Source: Pedobacter yonginensis
Lineage (GTDB): Bacteria > Bacteroidota > Bacteroidia > Sphingobacteriales > Sphingobacteriaceae
Direction of reading: 5' to 3'
Assembly: GCF_003173595.1 (NCBI RefSeq)
Contig: NZ_QGNZ01000004.1
Location: 310,001-374,000 of the forward strand
DNA: 64,000 nt
The notes under the pieces were generated by a model. The model had not been told where the DNA came from, did not search any database, and saw only the letters and a list, made by a program, of their open reading frames with translations. This document shows, one piece after another, positions 1-10,043 of this stretch (its first letter is position 1; each line of letters begins with the position of its first letter). A program made the position numbers and the translations under genes.

Positions 1-105
1 TAGTTTCATAGTCAATGCAATAATATAAAAATTTTGGGTGATTTGCATTATGTACATACATTGTATGGGGCGAGATCACTGAAGTGGATTTTGAGTTGGT
101 CAATT

Positions 106-460
106 TTTCTGTGTTTAATTGTTGTGTGGTGTATAAATTTTCCCGCAGATTAAGGTGATTTTCCCGCAGATTCTAAATAATCTAACTTTCCGCGGTTTCT
201 GTGTTTAAATAGTGTGTGATGTATAAATTTTCCCGCAGATTAAGGTGATTTTTACCGAGATTCTAAATAATCAACTTGCCGTGGTTTCTGTGTTTCAGTG
301 ATGTATGGTGTATAAATTTTCTCGCAGATTAAGGTGGTTTTTATGCAGATTTCAATAAATCAACTTTTTCATGCTTTCGTGCTTCGATGGCAAATAGTGT
401 ATTGATTATCCCGCAGATTTTTACTAACCAACCTTCCGTGTTTTCTGTGCTTCCGTGGCT
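106..460. repeat. Degenerate ~90-bp tandem repeat, about four copies
   Basis: Units start at about 106, 196, 285 and 375, and a last partial copy begins near 442. Each opens with a TTTCTGTGTTT-like segment, continues with GTATAAATTTTCCCGCAGAT and ends near TAAATCAAC. On the reverse strand the units read as the 'CACGGAAACACAGAAA ... ATCTGCGGG' intergenic boilerplate that I know from Bacteroidetes genomes. No coding potential is visible. The remainder of the first 500 bases holds nothing I can identify. Confidence 0.8.
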
Positions 461-505
461 AGAACGATAAAGTGCACTTATAATTTAAAAATATTTAAAC
501 AAAAG

Positions 506-536
506 TTTGGAAGTAAATTTTTTAATAATACATTTG
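506..536 (+). promoter_or_regulatory. Bacteroidetes-type promoter upstream of the mannan locus
   Basis: TTTG at 506-509, a 19-bp spacer, then TACATTTG at 529-536 matches the Bacteroidetes consensus (TTTG / TAnnTTTG). Transcription would start near 541 and give a leader of about 185 nt before the first gene. It is the only good promoter I see ahead of the co-directional genes up to 15.7 kb. No regulator gene lies beside it inside the window. Confidence 0.65.
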
Positions 537-727
537 TATATACATACTAAAGAATGTATTGTCTAACCAGATTTTTTATTTCAATAGCCGAGTTTTGCAT
601 GATGATGAGCCGAAGCCTTTCTCTTTTTAAGTCTATATCAGTTTCTATTCAATTTTAGCCCTATGAAGATGATTAAGGCTTCGCTAACGAGACAGGAAGT
701 TTTCTTTCTTTATGCGTAAAATATCAA

Positions 728-2569
728 ATGCAAGAACATTGTACAAACATGGACCAATTTCAAAATAACATTTATCAGAATCCTCATATCGATATGTCAA
801 TAGAAGAACCGATGCGAAAAACCGAGCAAGAAATTATGCCGGCATTTAGGAAAGAAATCAACAAGCCGCAGGGTTATGATATCTACCCATACTTTACGCT
901 TGGCGAAAAACAGATTTTCAATGGCTATGCAACCTTGGCTGAGTACATCACTGCTCAAAAAACCGTTATCATTGATGGTTATGTTGGCGTGTATTGGAAT
1001 CTTTTGATTAGTTCCCTAAAAAAGGAACTTGCTTCAAAAGGCCTGCGTTTAAACGTTATAGAAACCTCTGCATTTTTAAAGGATGAAGATTGGATTGATG
1101 AGATTACAGCAGAGTTTTTGGGTGAGAGTGGAGCCGTATGGGGAAAAAAGACCACTTTGAGTTTAGCTGATTTCCTCGATCTTGAAGCACTAAAGAGTGT
1201 TCAAGTTGACGAAAAATACGATGTAAACCTGATTATCGGTTGTGGTGCTTCATTGTGTGGATGGGATGCAGCTCTAATTTATGTTGATTTACCAAAAAAT
1301 GAGTTGCAGCACCGTATGAGTGCTGGAGCAATCTGCAATCTGGGTAAGTCTAGTCCGCAGGAGCAAACAGAAATGTACAAGCGTTTTTATTTTGTTGATT
1401 GGGTTGTACTTAATACTCATAAAGAGCAATTGGCAAAGAACGTGGCTGTTTTTGTTGATGCACAATGGGAAGAAGATATAAATTGGGGTTACGGCGAGGC
1501 GGTTCGGGCAGGGCTTAAGCAAATGTCCACGTCAGTTTTCCGTGCAAGGCCCTGGTTTGCGCCAGGTGCTTGGGGTGGCCAGTGGATGAAACACCGTATG
1601 CCGCAACTCGATCAAAATGAAGTGAATTATGCATGGTCTTTCGAACTGATCGTTCCCGAAAATGGGTTGGTATTTGAAAGCAATGGCCTGCTTTTAGAAG
1701 TTTCTTTCGATTTGTTAATGTTCGAACAGGGAGAAAATGTACTAGGAAAGCATTATCAGCGCTTTGGATATGAATTTCCGATACGCTTTGATTTTCTAGA
1801 CACCTTTGATGGAGGTAACCTTTCTATACAATGCCACCCTAGCCTGAATTATATCAAAGAGGAGTTTGGTGAAAACATCACCCAAGATGAAACTTACTAC
1901 ATCCTCGACTGCGATAAAGATGCAAGTGTATATCTAGGTTTTCAACAAGATATTAATCCAGAGGGATTTAAAAAAGTGTTGGAAGATAGCAATGAAAATG
2001 GGGTAGAGCTTGATATTGAGCAATATGTGCAATGCCACAAGGCAGAGAAACATGATTTATTTTTAATCCCTAACGGAACCATTCATAGTGCTGGGGCACA
2101 AAATCTGGTGCTGGAAATTAGTGCAACACCATATATTTTCACTTTTAAGATGTATGATTGGTTAAGACTAGATTTAAATGGCAAACCTCGTCCAATAAAC
2201 ATCGAACACGCCTTTAAAAACCTCGATTTTTCTCGTAAAGGCGAAAAGGTACAACAAGAACTCATTTCTAAACCGAGCATCCTCTTCCAAAAGGATGACT
2301 TAACCTGCTATCACCTGCCTACCCACGAGGAACATTTTTACGATGTGCATCGCTTGGATTTTGAGTCAGTTGCGGAGGTTGAAACGGAAAATGTTTGCCA
2401 CGTACTGATGCTTGTTGAAGGCGAATCGGTTACTGTAACCACTGCCGACGGATCTACCATGAGTTTTCAGTATGCTGAAACCTTCGTCATTCCGGCAGCA
2501 GCCAGAAGCTATAAGATTGTAAACAACGCTAACCAGCAGGCCAAAGTAATCAAAGCCTTCTTAAAATAA
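728..2569 (+). CDS. Class I mannose-6-phosphate isomerase with N-terminal degenerate kinase-like domain
   Basis: The C-terminal half, from about residue 275 (APGAWGGQW), is a type I phosphomannose isomerase cupin. The expected zinc ligands are visible: Q368 and H370 in QCHP, E388 and H453 in IPNGTIHSAG, with spacing like short bacterial ManA. The role would be interconversion of mannose-6-P and fructose-6-P in the cytoplasm. The first ~270 residues are extra. They look like a P-loop kinase fold (strand VIIDG, a loop, then a helix, about 79-100; IYVDLPKNELQHR near 184) but the GKS/T of Walker A is missing. At 613 aa it is about twice the usual ManA length. It is the first gene of the mannan locus, 6 bp before the sugar porter. 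An alternative ATG lies at 755. The isomerase call is firm; the N-terminal reading is inference. Confidence 0.85.
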   Translation: MQEHCTNMDQFQNNIYQNPHIDMSIEEPMRKTEQEIMPAFRKEINKPQGYDIYPYFTLGEKQIFNGYATLAEYITAQKTVIIDGYVGVYWNLLISSLKKELASKGLRLNVIETSAFLKDEDWIDEITAEFLGESGAVWGKKTTLSLADFLDLEALKSVQVDEKYDVNLIIGCGASLCGWDAALIYVDLPKNELQHRMSAGAICNLGKSSPQEQTEMYKRFYFVDWVVLNTHKEQLAKNVAVFVDAQWEEDINWGYGEAVRAGLKQMSTSVFRARPWFAPGAWGGQWMKHRMPQLDQNEVNYAWSFELIVPENGLVFESNGLLLEVSFDLLMFEQGENVLGKHYQRFGYEFPIRFDFLDTFDGGNLSIQCHPSLNYIKEEFGENITQDETYYILDCDKDASVYLGFQQDINPEGFKKVLEDSNENGVELDIEQYVQCHKAEKHDLFLIPNGTIHSAGAQNLVLEISATPYIFTFKMYDWLRLDLNGKPRPINIEHAFKNLDFSRKGEKVQQELISKPSILFQKDDLTCYHLPTHEEHFYDVHRLDFESVAEVETENVCHVLMLVEGESVTVTTADGSTMSFQYAETFVIPAAARSYKIVNNANQQAKVIKAFLK

Positions 2570-2575
2570 ATCGCC

Positions 2576-3991
2576 ATGATACATAATACACAAATCGATA
2601 TTAAAAAAAGCCGTTCCTATTTGTACTTAGTTTGCTTGGTTGCAGCTTTGGGTGGCTTTTTATTCGGCTTTGATACTGCTGTAATTTCTGGAACAATAAG
2701 TTTGGTTACAAAAGATTATAGCCTTAATGCAGTAAGCGAGGGTTGGTTTGTAAGTTGCGCACTTTTAGGTTGCATTATCGGGGTAATTATCTCAGGTAAA
2801 CTCAGCGATAAGTTTGGAAGAAAAATAGTTTTAATACTATCGGCATTCCTTTTCCTCACCTCTGCGCTGGGCTGCATGTACGCAGGGTCTTTCTCTTCCT
2901 TAATTGTGTTCAGGCTAATTGGCGGAATTGGAATCGGAGTTGCCTCAATGGTATCCCCACTTTACATTTCAGAATTTGCGCCGTCTAGACTTAGAGGAAC
3001 AATGGTTTCCTTGTATCAGCTTGCTTTAACCATTGGTATTGTGGTGGCTTATTTCACCAATGCATATTTGGCAAGTCATACCGGAGATGCTTATGCGAAT
3101 GCAGATGTGCAAAGGATCTTATCTGGTGAAGTGTGGCGTGCCATGCTTGGCTTGGGCGCATTACCAGCGCTGATTTTCTTATTGGCATTATTTGTTGTTC
3201 CCGAATCGCCTAGATGGTTGTTAACGATGGGCCGTAAAGAACAAGCAGCGCAAATACTCATCAAAATTGATGGAGAAGCTGCGGCAAGGAAAGAATTAGA
3301 AGCTTTTTCAAATCGTAAAATTTCAGAGGAAGAAGGTTCATTTAAAACACTTTTTAACCCAGTGTACCGTAAGGCACTGTGGATTGGGCTTTTGCTTCCT
3401 TTCCTATCTCAAGTTTGTGGCATCAATGCAGTAATTTATTACGGACCAAGAATATTAGAACAGGCGGGCTTTACGCTAAATAATGCTCTTGGTGGACAAG
3501 TAACCATCGGCTTAGTAAATGTGGTATTCACCTTTGTGGCCATTTTTACGGTTGATAAATGGGGAAGAAAGCCATTACTGTATATCGGTGTTGGAGGGGC
3601 GGTAATCTCGCTTATCATTATCGGTATGCTTTTCCAATTCGGCATAATCTCTGGTCCATGGATCCTTATTTTCATCCTTGCCTTTATCGCCTGCTTTGCC
3701 TTCTCATTTGGGCCGGTTTGTTGGGTGGTTATCGGAGAGATCTTTCCAAACGGTATTCGCGGCAAAGCCATGTCTTTGGCAACGCTAACCCTTTGGATTG
3801 GAAATTTTTTCGTTGGGCAGCTTACACCAGTTATGCTTCAGGGCTTGGGCTCATCGTGGACGTTCTGGATTTTCGCCATTTGCTGTTCACCAGCACTGCT
3901 CCTCACCTGGAAACTCATACCCGAAACTAAAGGACGTTCGCTCGAAGAAATTGATGAACACTGGCAAAAAAGCCACCAATTAAACAAGTAA
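2576..3991 (+). CDS. Sugar porter family MFS transporter
   Basis: This is a 471-aa inner-membrane permease with the full set of sugar porter signatures: GGFLFGFDTAVISGT in helix 1, KFGRK in loop 2-3, RLIGGIGIG before PLYISEF, PESPRWLL after helix 6, WGRK in loop 8-9, GEIFPNGIRGKA in helix 10 and PETKGRSLEEI at the C-terminus. The length matches XylE/GlcP-type symporters. It starts 6 bp after the isomerase gene and precedes susC, so it probably imports mannose (or a closely related hexose) released in the periplasm. The substrate is inferred from context only. Confidence 0.88.
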   Translation: MIHNTQIDIKKSRSYLYLVCLVAALGGFLFGFDTAVISGTISLVTKDYSLNAVSEGWFVSCALLGCIIGVIISGKLSDKFGRKIVLILSAFLFLTSALGCMYAGSFSSLIVFRLIGGIGIGVASMVSPLYISEFAPSRLRGTMVSLYQLALTIGIVVAYFTNAYLASHTGDAYANADVQRILSGEVWRAMLGLGALPALIFLLALFVVPESPRWLLTMGRKEQAAQILIKIDGEAAARKELEAFSNRKISEEEGSFKTLFNPVYRKALWIGLLLPFLSQVCGINAVIYYGPRILEQAGFTLNNALGGQVTIGLVNVVFTFVAIFTVDKWGRKPLLYIGVGGAVISLIIIGMLFQFGIISGPWILIFILAFIACFAFSFGPVCWVVIGEIFPNGIRGKAMSLATLTLWIGNFFVGQLTPVMLQGLGSSWTFWIFAICCSPALLLTWKLIPETKGRSLEEIDEHWQKSHQLNK

Positions 3992-4057
3992 TAAACACCA
4001 AAAGAACCTAACCATATATTTCAGATGTTGCAAAGCATCCTAATCAATCACAATGTT

Positions 4058-7000
4058 ATGAGACTAAAAATTTACCAAACACAAAAATTTAAGCGACTGT
4101 CTCGCAGGCAGCTTGCCTTGCTGGTGTCGGTACTGGTGCCCTTTATGCCTGGTTACCTCGCCGCTAAACCCTTCGCTTTAACACCAGTAGAGCAGGGCAC
4201 AAAAAACATCAACGTAGGTGGAAAAGTAGTGGATGAAAAGGGCATCGGCTTACCTGGGGTAAGTGTTCAAATCAAGGGCACATCAATAGGTACAGTTACA
4301 GATGCCAACGGAAATTACAGCATTTCTGTTCCGGATAATATGATTTCTTCAAGCCTAACCTTCTCTTACGTGGGTTATGCCAGTCAAGAAGTTGCTATCG
4401 CATCTCAAAAAACAATAAACGTGAAGTTGGCGCCTACAGCAGGTAATGCCCTAAACGATGTTGTTGTGGTGGGTTACGGAACTCAAAAAAGGGTATCGAT
4501 AACGGGTTCAGTAAGTACAATTGACGCGAAAAATATCGAAAACAAACCCGTGCTAAATGCTTACCAAGCCCTACAAGGTGAGGCACCCAATTTAATTATC
4601 CAACAAACCAACCTAAACCCAGGAAGTGATGTTACCGTTAACATTAGGGGCGTAGGTACCTTGGGCGATAACACGCCTTTAGTGGTTGTAGATGGTATTG
4701 TTGGAGGAAATCTGAACACCATCAACCCCAATGACATCGCCAGTGTATCGGTATTGAAGGATGCCGGTTCTGCCGCGATTTATGGATCGAGAGCAGCAAA
4801 CGGGGTAATTTTAATTACCACTAAAGCAGGTAAGCTGAATCAAAAAACCACAGTTTCTTACAATGGTAGTTATGGTATTCAAGATGCCAATGTGTTGGTA
4901 CATAAGGTTCCTGCTTGGCAAAATGCGTACTATAAAAATGAATCATTAGTGAACTCGGGCTTAAGTCCAGCTTATACGCCAGATCAAATTCAACAGCTAA
5001 AAGATCAAGGAGACGGTACTTGGGATATTGAACACCTCTTGCGTACCGCACCGCAACAGTCTCATAATATCAACATTGCAGGTGGGGGCGAGAAAAGTGC
5101 GTTTTACATTTCAGCAGGTTTTCAAGATCAGCAAAGCAATTTCATCGGCAACGGTGGCGAGGGGTCAAAATTCGGCTATCAGAAATACAACCTAAGGTTA
5201 AACCAAACCAATGTTGTTGGGAAATTCCGTACCAATTTTATCTTGCTTTATACCAAAACCCGAAACAAAACCAATAGCGTAGGCGATAACAATATATTTG
5301 CCGATGCCAACAGGGTTCCACATAATTTCAACTGGCAAGATGAAAATGGCAATTACTTAACCAATCCTTTTGCTTCACAATACAACGAATATGGTGTGTT
5401 GGAAAAAGGTGGATTCAATCAGGCAGATAATGATGAAATTTTCGGATCATTCAATGGTCAGTTTAGCATTACCAAAGATTTGAAATTGACCGGTGAGTTT
5501 GGTGGTACACTGCAAAACAATGGTACTTTCTTCCGCCGTACTCAAGTAAATTATTTGCCTTCTGGTGTTTATGGAGATGATCGCTCGGTATTAGATGCCA
5601 ATAGCAAATCGCAACTTTTCAATACCAAAGTTTATTTAGAATATGGAAAGAAAATAGCAGAACACGATTTTAAAGTTCAGCTAGGTGCCTCAAGCGAAAA
5701 TTTTTCGCAACGTGGCTTCCAACTTCAAAAAACATTAACAGATCAATTATTGGGTACGCCAACAACAGGAACGATTGTCGATCCAATCAATTCTAACAAC
5801 AGTATTGCCGTTAACTCCAATAGCTTACAATCTTTATTTGGTAGGTTAAACTATTCATTTAGAGATCGTTATTTGCTTGAGGCAACCGCACGTTACGATG
5901 CTTCATCAAAATTTGCCAAAGGCAATCGCGGAAGTTTCTTCCCATCGGTAAGCGCCGGCTGGTTGATTTCTCAAGAATCTTTCATGCAAGGTATAAAGAA
6001 TACAGTAAGCAACTTGAAACTTCGTGCATCTTATGGTGTACTGGGAAATCAGAATGTGGGTAACTTCCAATATCAAACTACCTATTTCAACTATGCAAGT
6101 GCTTACGGCTTCAACAATGTACCAGTAGGTGGTGCAGGTACCTTGCTATCCAACAGAGATCTAACTTGGGAAAAAGCATCAACCTTAAACATTGGTTTGG
6201 AAGCAGGATTTTTCGACAATACGTTAACCGCTACTTTTGATTATTTTAACAAGGTAACGAGAGATATTCTTCAACCAAGACAAGATATTCCAACCATTTT
6301 TGGTGCCGCTACGCCCGATTTCAATGTGGCGAAAGTAAGAAGTAAAGGTTGGGAAGCTTCACTAACGTATAATTTACGTGGAGAGCAAGTAACCCAAAGC
6401 TTTAGCCTCAATGTTGCAGACAACCAAAACAAGTTGCTTCAACTATCAGGCGGAGCTACCGAACAAATCATCAACCAAGATGTATTCCAGTTGCTTAGAC
6501 GTGTAGGTGAACCGATTACTCAATATTACGGATATCAAACCAATGGATTCTTCCAAAATCAGGCAGACATCACCAACTCACCTAAAATTGCTGGAAATGC
6601 AGTTGTACCGGGCGATGTTAAATTTAAGGATTTGAATAACGATGGCGTAATTGATGCAAAAGATAAAACGGTTTTAGGCAATCCTTTCCCACGATATACT
6701 TTCGGCTTCACATATCGTTTAGCAGTAAAAGGTTTCGATCTTCAATTATTTATCCAAGGGGTAGGCAAACGCGAAACTTTCTTACGTGGAGAGCTTGTTG
6801 AGCCATTCCACTATGGTTATGGTGCAACCGTTTATGAGCACATGACTGATTACTGGAGCCCAGCAAATCCTGATGCACGTTATCCAATTTTTGCAAACAT
6901 CGGGTCGCCATCCAACACCAACAACTGGAGAACAGGCTCTGATCTTTACAAATATGATGCAGCTTATGCACGTTTAAAAAACGTAAACATTGGCTATACT

Positions 7001-7210
7001 TTGCCACAAGCATTAACACAAAAAGCAGGTATTCAGCGCCTAAGGGTTTCACTAATTGGACAGAATTTGTTTACGCTTTCAAAACTTAAATTTATTGATC
7101 CAGAAACGTCAGAATTCGGAAATAACCTGAGCACTGGATCAAGCTCAAACAGTGCCCGCCAATATCCATTGCCAATTTTTTACGGAGCAGGATTGGATAT
7201 CACCTTTTAA
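4058..7210 (+). CDS. SusC/RagA-family TonB-dependent outer-membrane transporter
   Basis: The order of parts is an N-terminal export signal (basic RRQ, then a hydrophobic stretch to about residue 32), a carboxypeptidase-regulatory-like domain (GGKVVDEKGIGLPGVSVQIKG), a conserved VVVVGYGTQKR link, a plug (VNIRGVGTLGDNTPLVVVDG; AAIYGSRAANGVILITTK) and a long beta-barrel ending in aromatic GAGLDITF. About 1050 aa is typical. It would import mannan oligosaccharides together with the following SusD. The reading frame is open from an upstream ATG at 4025, but the start at 4058 puts the basic n-region directly at the N-terminus and is preferred. Confidence 0.95.
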   Translation: MRLKIYQTQKFKRLSRRQLALLVSVLVPFMPGYLAAKPFALTPVEQGTKNINVGGKVVDEKGIGLPGVSVQIKGTSIGTVTDANGNYSISVPDNMISSSLTFSYVGYASQEVAIASQKTINVKLAPTAGNALNDVVVVGYGTQKRVSITGSVSTIDAKNIENKPVLNAYQALQGEAPNLIIQQTNLNPGSDVTVNIRGVGTLGDNTPLVVVDGIVGGNLNTINPNDIASVSVLKDAGSAAIYGSRAANGVILITTKAGKLNQKTTVSYNGSYGIQDANVLVHKVPAWQNAYYKNESLVNSGLSPAYTPDQIQQLKDQGDGTWDIEHLLRTAPQQSHNINIAGGGEKSAFYISAGFQDQQSNFIGNGGEGSKFGYQKYNLRLNQTNVVGKFRTNFILLYTKTRNKTNSVGDNNIFADANRVPHNFNWQDENGNYLTNPFASQYNEYGVLEKGGFNQADNDEIFGSFNGQFSITKDLKLTGEFGGTLQNNGTFFRRTQVNYLPSGVYGDDRSVLDANSKSQLFNTKVYLEYGKKIAEHDFKVQLGASSENFSQRGFQLQKTLTDQLLGTPTTGTIVDPINSNNSIAVNSNSLQSLFGRLNYSFRDRYLLEATARYDASSKFAKGNRGSFFPSVSAGWLISQESFMQGIKNTVSNLKLRASYGVLGNQNVGNFQYQTTYFNYASAYGFNNVPVGGAGTLLSNRDLTWEKASTLNIGLEAGFFDNTLTATFDYFNKVTRDILQPRQDIPTIFGAATPDFNVAKVRSKGWEASLTYNLRGEQVTQSFSLNVADNQNKLLQLSGGATEQIINQDVFQLLRRVGEPITQYYGYQTNGFFQNQADITNSPKIAGNAVVPGDVKFKDLNNDGVIDAKDKTVLGNPFPRYTFGFTYRLAVKGFDLQLFIQGVGKRETFLRGELVEPFHYGYGATVYEHMTDYWSPANPDARYPIFANIGSPSNTNNWRTGSDLYKYDAAYARLKNVNIGYTLPQALTQKAGIQRLRVSLIGQNLFTLSKLKFIDPETSEFGNNLSTGSSSNSARQYPLPIFYGAGLDITF

Positions 7211-7233
7211 TATTCACGGATAGATTTACTCAT

Positions 7234-8856
7234 ATGAAATTTTTAAATAAAAACCTCATCATCGCTTTAAGCTTCCTGGCACTCGCAGGATGTAAAAAGC
7301 TCGATATTGCGCCAACGGATCGGTTTTCAGATTTAACGTTCTGGACCGTGGATGTAAACGTAAACAACGCGCTTAATAACAATTACAGCTTGCTTTACAA
7401 CAGCTCCCTGTACTTTGAACCCGAAGCACTTTCTGATAATGCTTACTCACCATCGGGAGATCTTAACCTAATTGCCAGCGGAAACGCAACTTCACTTACG
7501 GCAAAGTTTGCAGGAGATTGGGCAAGTTACTACAGAACCATAAAATCGGTAAACATATTTTTGGAGAATATCGACCAAAATAAAACCCTTCCGGCCGCAA
7601 CAATTGCCAGAATGAAAGCCGAAAATCAGTTTATGAGGGCGTTTGCCTTGTTTAACCTAAGCAAATGGTATGGCGATGTGCCCCTTCCAGATCACAACCT
7701 TACACCAGAAGAGGCTCAGGTAATTCCACGTACATCAAAGGCAGCAGTTAGCGATTATATTATCGCGCAGCTGGAAGCGGCTATTCCAAGTCTTCCAAGT
7801 AAAGATCAGCTTCCCGCTAGCGAAAACGGCAGGATTACAAAAGGGGCAGCACTTGCATTGCAAATGAGAACACTGCTTTATCAAGGCAATAAAATGGCCG
7901 AAGTAGTGGCGGTTTGCGAGAAGTTAATCAACAATCAAGCAACTTATGGTACCTATTCTTTAACACCAAATTATAGTGCTTTATTTAGCGATCCAGCAAC
8001 CAACAAAACCAATAGCGAAAGCATATTGTCTCTACAATACGTTCCAACCGTTAGAACTTGGCAAAACTTCTGGGATTTCGCACCACGAACAGTTGGCGGA
8101 AGGGTAAGTGCCATGGCACCTACACAAGAATTGGTAGATGATTATGTAATGCTAAATGGTAAAGGCATTAAAGAAGCAGGTTCGGGTTATGTAGAAACTA
8201 ATCCTTATGTAAACCGCGATCCAAGACTTACCGCAACCGTAGTTTACGACCGATATACATGGGTAAATCCGAACAATACCACCAAAACAATTTACATCAG
8301 ACCAGGTTCAGATCCTGTTCAACCAGGCTTGGATGAATATTCGCCAGGTTCGCAAAGTGCTTCTGCAACAGGGTATTATTGGAGAAAATATTTCGATCCA
8401 ATTGCATTATCAAGCTTTGTTTCTGGTAATAATTTACACCTGTTTCGCTATGCGGAAGTGTTGTTAACCTATGCAGAGGCAAAAAATGCTCTAGGGCAAA
8501 TGGATGCCACAGTTTGGGCAAAAACAATTGGTGCACTGCGTGCAAGGGCTGGTTTTACAGATGCAGCAGCTTTGAGCTTTCCTGCAGGCGACCTAACGGC
8601 CGTTATTCGTCGCGAACGCAGAGCAGAGCTGGCAATGGAAGGTTTAAGAGTAGATGATATTAGACGTTGGAGAGTGGCAGAAACAACCATGAATGGCTTT
8701 GCCCATGGAGCAAAATTTGCAACCGATCAAAACATAGATAATGGCTACATCAGAACCCAGCAACGCAAATTCAATCCACAAAGAGATTATTTATGGGCAG
8801 TTCCATCAAGTGAGATAAGCCTAAATAAAAATTTAACACAAAACCCTGGTTACTAA
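7234..8856 (+). CDS. SusD/RagB-family glycan-binding lipoprotein
   Basis: This 540-aa protein has a lipoprotein signal (LSFLALAGC, lipid-modified Cys19) and typical SusD landmarks: TDRFSDLTFW near the N-terminus, the helical ENQFMRAFALFNLSKWYGDVPL segment, RYAEVLLTYAEAKN and the C-terminal RRERRAELAMEGLRVDDIRRW. It would act as the surface lid of the SusC channel and capture oligosaccharides. It lies 23 bp after susC and is clearly co-transcribed. No truncation is seen. Confidence 0.95.
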   Translation: MKFLNKNLIIALSFLALAGCKKLDIAPTDRFSDLTFWTVDVNVNNALNNNYSLLYNSSLYFEPEALSDNAYSPSGDLNLIASGNATSLTAKFAGDWASYYRTIKSVNIFLENIDQNKTLPAATIARMKAENQFMRAFALFNLSKWYGDVPLPDHNLTPEEAQVIPRTSKAAVSDYIIAQLEAAIPSLPSKDQLPASENGRITKGAALALQMRTLLYQGNKMAEVVAVCEKLINNQATYGTYSLTPNYSALFSDPATNKTNSESILSLQYVPTVRTWQNFWDFAPRTVGGRVSAMAPTQELVDDYVMLNGKGIKEAGSGYVETNPYVNRDPRLTATVVYDRYTWVNPNNTTKTIYIRPGSDPVQPGLDEYSPGSQSASATGYYWRKYFDPIALSSFVSGNNLHLFRYAEVLLTYAEAKNALGQMDATVWAKTIGALRARAGFTDAAALSFPAGDLTAVIRRERRAELAMEGLRVDDIRRWRVAETTMNGFAHGAKFATDQNIDNGYIRTQQRKFNPQRDYLWAVPSSEISLNKNLTQNPGY

Positions 8857-8869
8857 ACCTCATTAGGAT

Positions 8870-9997
8870 ATGAAAAATTTTAAAAAATTATTCGCCATGG
8901 TGCTCGTTGTATGCACCGCTGCAATTTCATGCAAAAAAGATGAGAAAGCACTCAATGAAAACATTAGCCCAATTGGAGGATTAACCTTACCAGCAAATCA
9001 GGCAAGTATCAAACTAACTCCATCAAATGCATCTGCCTCACAGCAATTTAAATGGACAGCCGCAACGCCTGAAGATGGAGGGCTCATCCTTTACGAAGTA
9101 GCCTTCGATAAAGAAGGCGGCAATTTTACAAACCCTGTTTTTAAAGTGGTTTCAGATGGTGGAGGGGTGCAAGCCCAAGTAACCATTTCACATAAAGACC
9201 TCACCAAAATTGCGGCATTGTGTGGCATCAATTCTTCCTCAACGGGTAAAGTAAACTGGACGGTAATTGCTTCAAAGGCCAGCAGTAAAAAAGTAGGACA
9301 AGAAAGCAGATCGCTTCAACTCGAACGCCCCGCAGGCTTCGCCGAAGTACCAACCGACCTTTATTTAACAGGTTCGGCTACAGAAAGCGGCGATGATGTA
9401 ACCAAAGGGATAAAATTCAAAAAGCTTGAAGATGGTGTTTATGAACTATATACCTCGCTAAAAGCCGGAACTTATCAACTTACCGACAAACAAACCGCTG
9501 CGGGAAGAAAGTTTTATGCTGATGGCACCCTGTTGAAAGAAGGCACATCCGCAATTACCGTAACTGGGGGCACAAAAGTTTATTATTTAAAATACGATTT
9601 TAATGTGGCGAGTGTAGTTGAAGTGAGTGAAATTCAGAGTGTAGGACTTTATATGTCTGCTTATGCTTCTGAAATTGGCCAGTTAAGCTATACTTCTGGC
9701 GGCACATGGCAATCTGGAGTAATACCTGTTGTATTCTATCAGTTTTCTTGGGGTAGAGATGAGCGTTACAAGTTTGCACTCCACACTTCGGCAGGTATTA
9801 AATACATGGGCAGCAGTAATGTAAACAACGTAAGCCCTGTAGGGCAAGCCGCTTCGTATTTCTACCTAAATGCCGTTACCAACGATCAATGGAACAATAC
9901 GTATAAATTCAATCCTTCTGCCGATAATAAAAGCATTAAAGCAACGGTTAATTTAGGCGCAAGCGGACCATATACGCATAACATTGTTACCCAATAA
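8870..9997 (+). CDS. SusE-like outer-membrane glycan-binding lipoprotein
   Basis: The protein has a lipoprotein signal (VCTAAISC, Cys at about 21) followed by a SusE-type N-terminal domain (LTLPANQASIKLTPSNASASQQFKW ... LYEVAFD), here quoted in parts. The C-terminal half contains the SusE/F-like segment LYLTGSATESGDDVTKGIKF and a second beta-rich module. Proteins of this family bind the target glycan at the cell surface and sit directly after susD, as here (13 bp gap). The family call rests on architecture and context, because SusE proteins diverge strongly in sequence. Confidence 0.8.
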   Translation: MKNFKKLFAMVLVVCTAAISCKKDEKALNENISPIGGLTLPANQASIKLTPSNASASQQFKWTAATPEDGGLILYEVAFDKEGGNFTNPVFKVVSDGGGVQAQVTISHKDLTKIAALCGINSSSTGKVNWTVIASKASSKKVGQESRSLQLERPAGFAEVPTDLYLTGSATESGDDVTKGIKFKKLEDGVYELYTSLKAGTYQLTDKQTAAGRKFYADGTLLKEGTSAITVTGGTKVYYLKYDFNVASVVEVSEIQSVGLYMSAYASEIGQLSYTSGGTWQSGVIPVVFYQFSWGRDERYKFALHTSAGIKYMGSSNVNNVSPVGQAASYFYLNAVTNDQWNNTYKFNPSADNKSIKATVNLGASGPYTHNIVTQ

Positions 9998-10007
9998 GTT
10001 AAGCTCT

Positions 10008-10030
10008 ACCACCGGTGTGTTGCCGGTGGT
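10008..10030 (+). terminator. Stem-loop between susE-like and GH76 genes
   Basis: The arms ACCACCGG (10008-10015) and CCGGTGGT (10023-10030) pair perfectly around a 7-nt loop and are followed by only TTTAAA. The U-tract is weak, so this is more likely a partial terminator or 3' stabiliser that sets a lower level for the downstream enzyme genes than a full operon end. Confidence 0.6.
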
Positions 10031-10043
10031 TTAAACCTATTTT

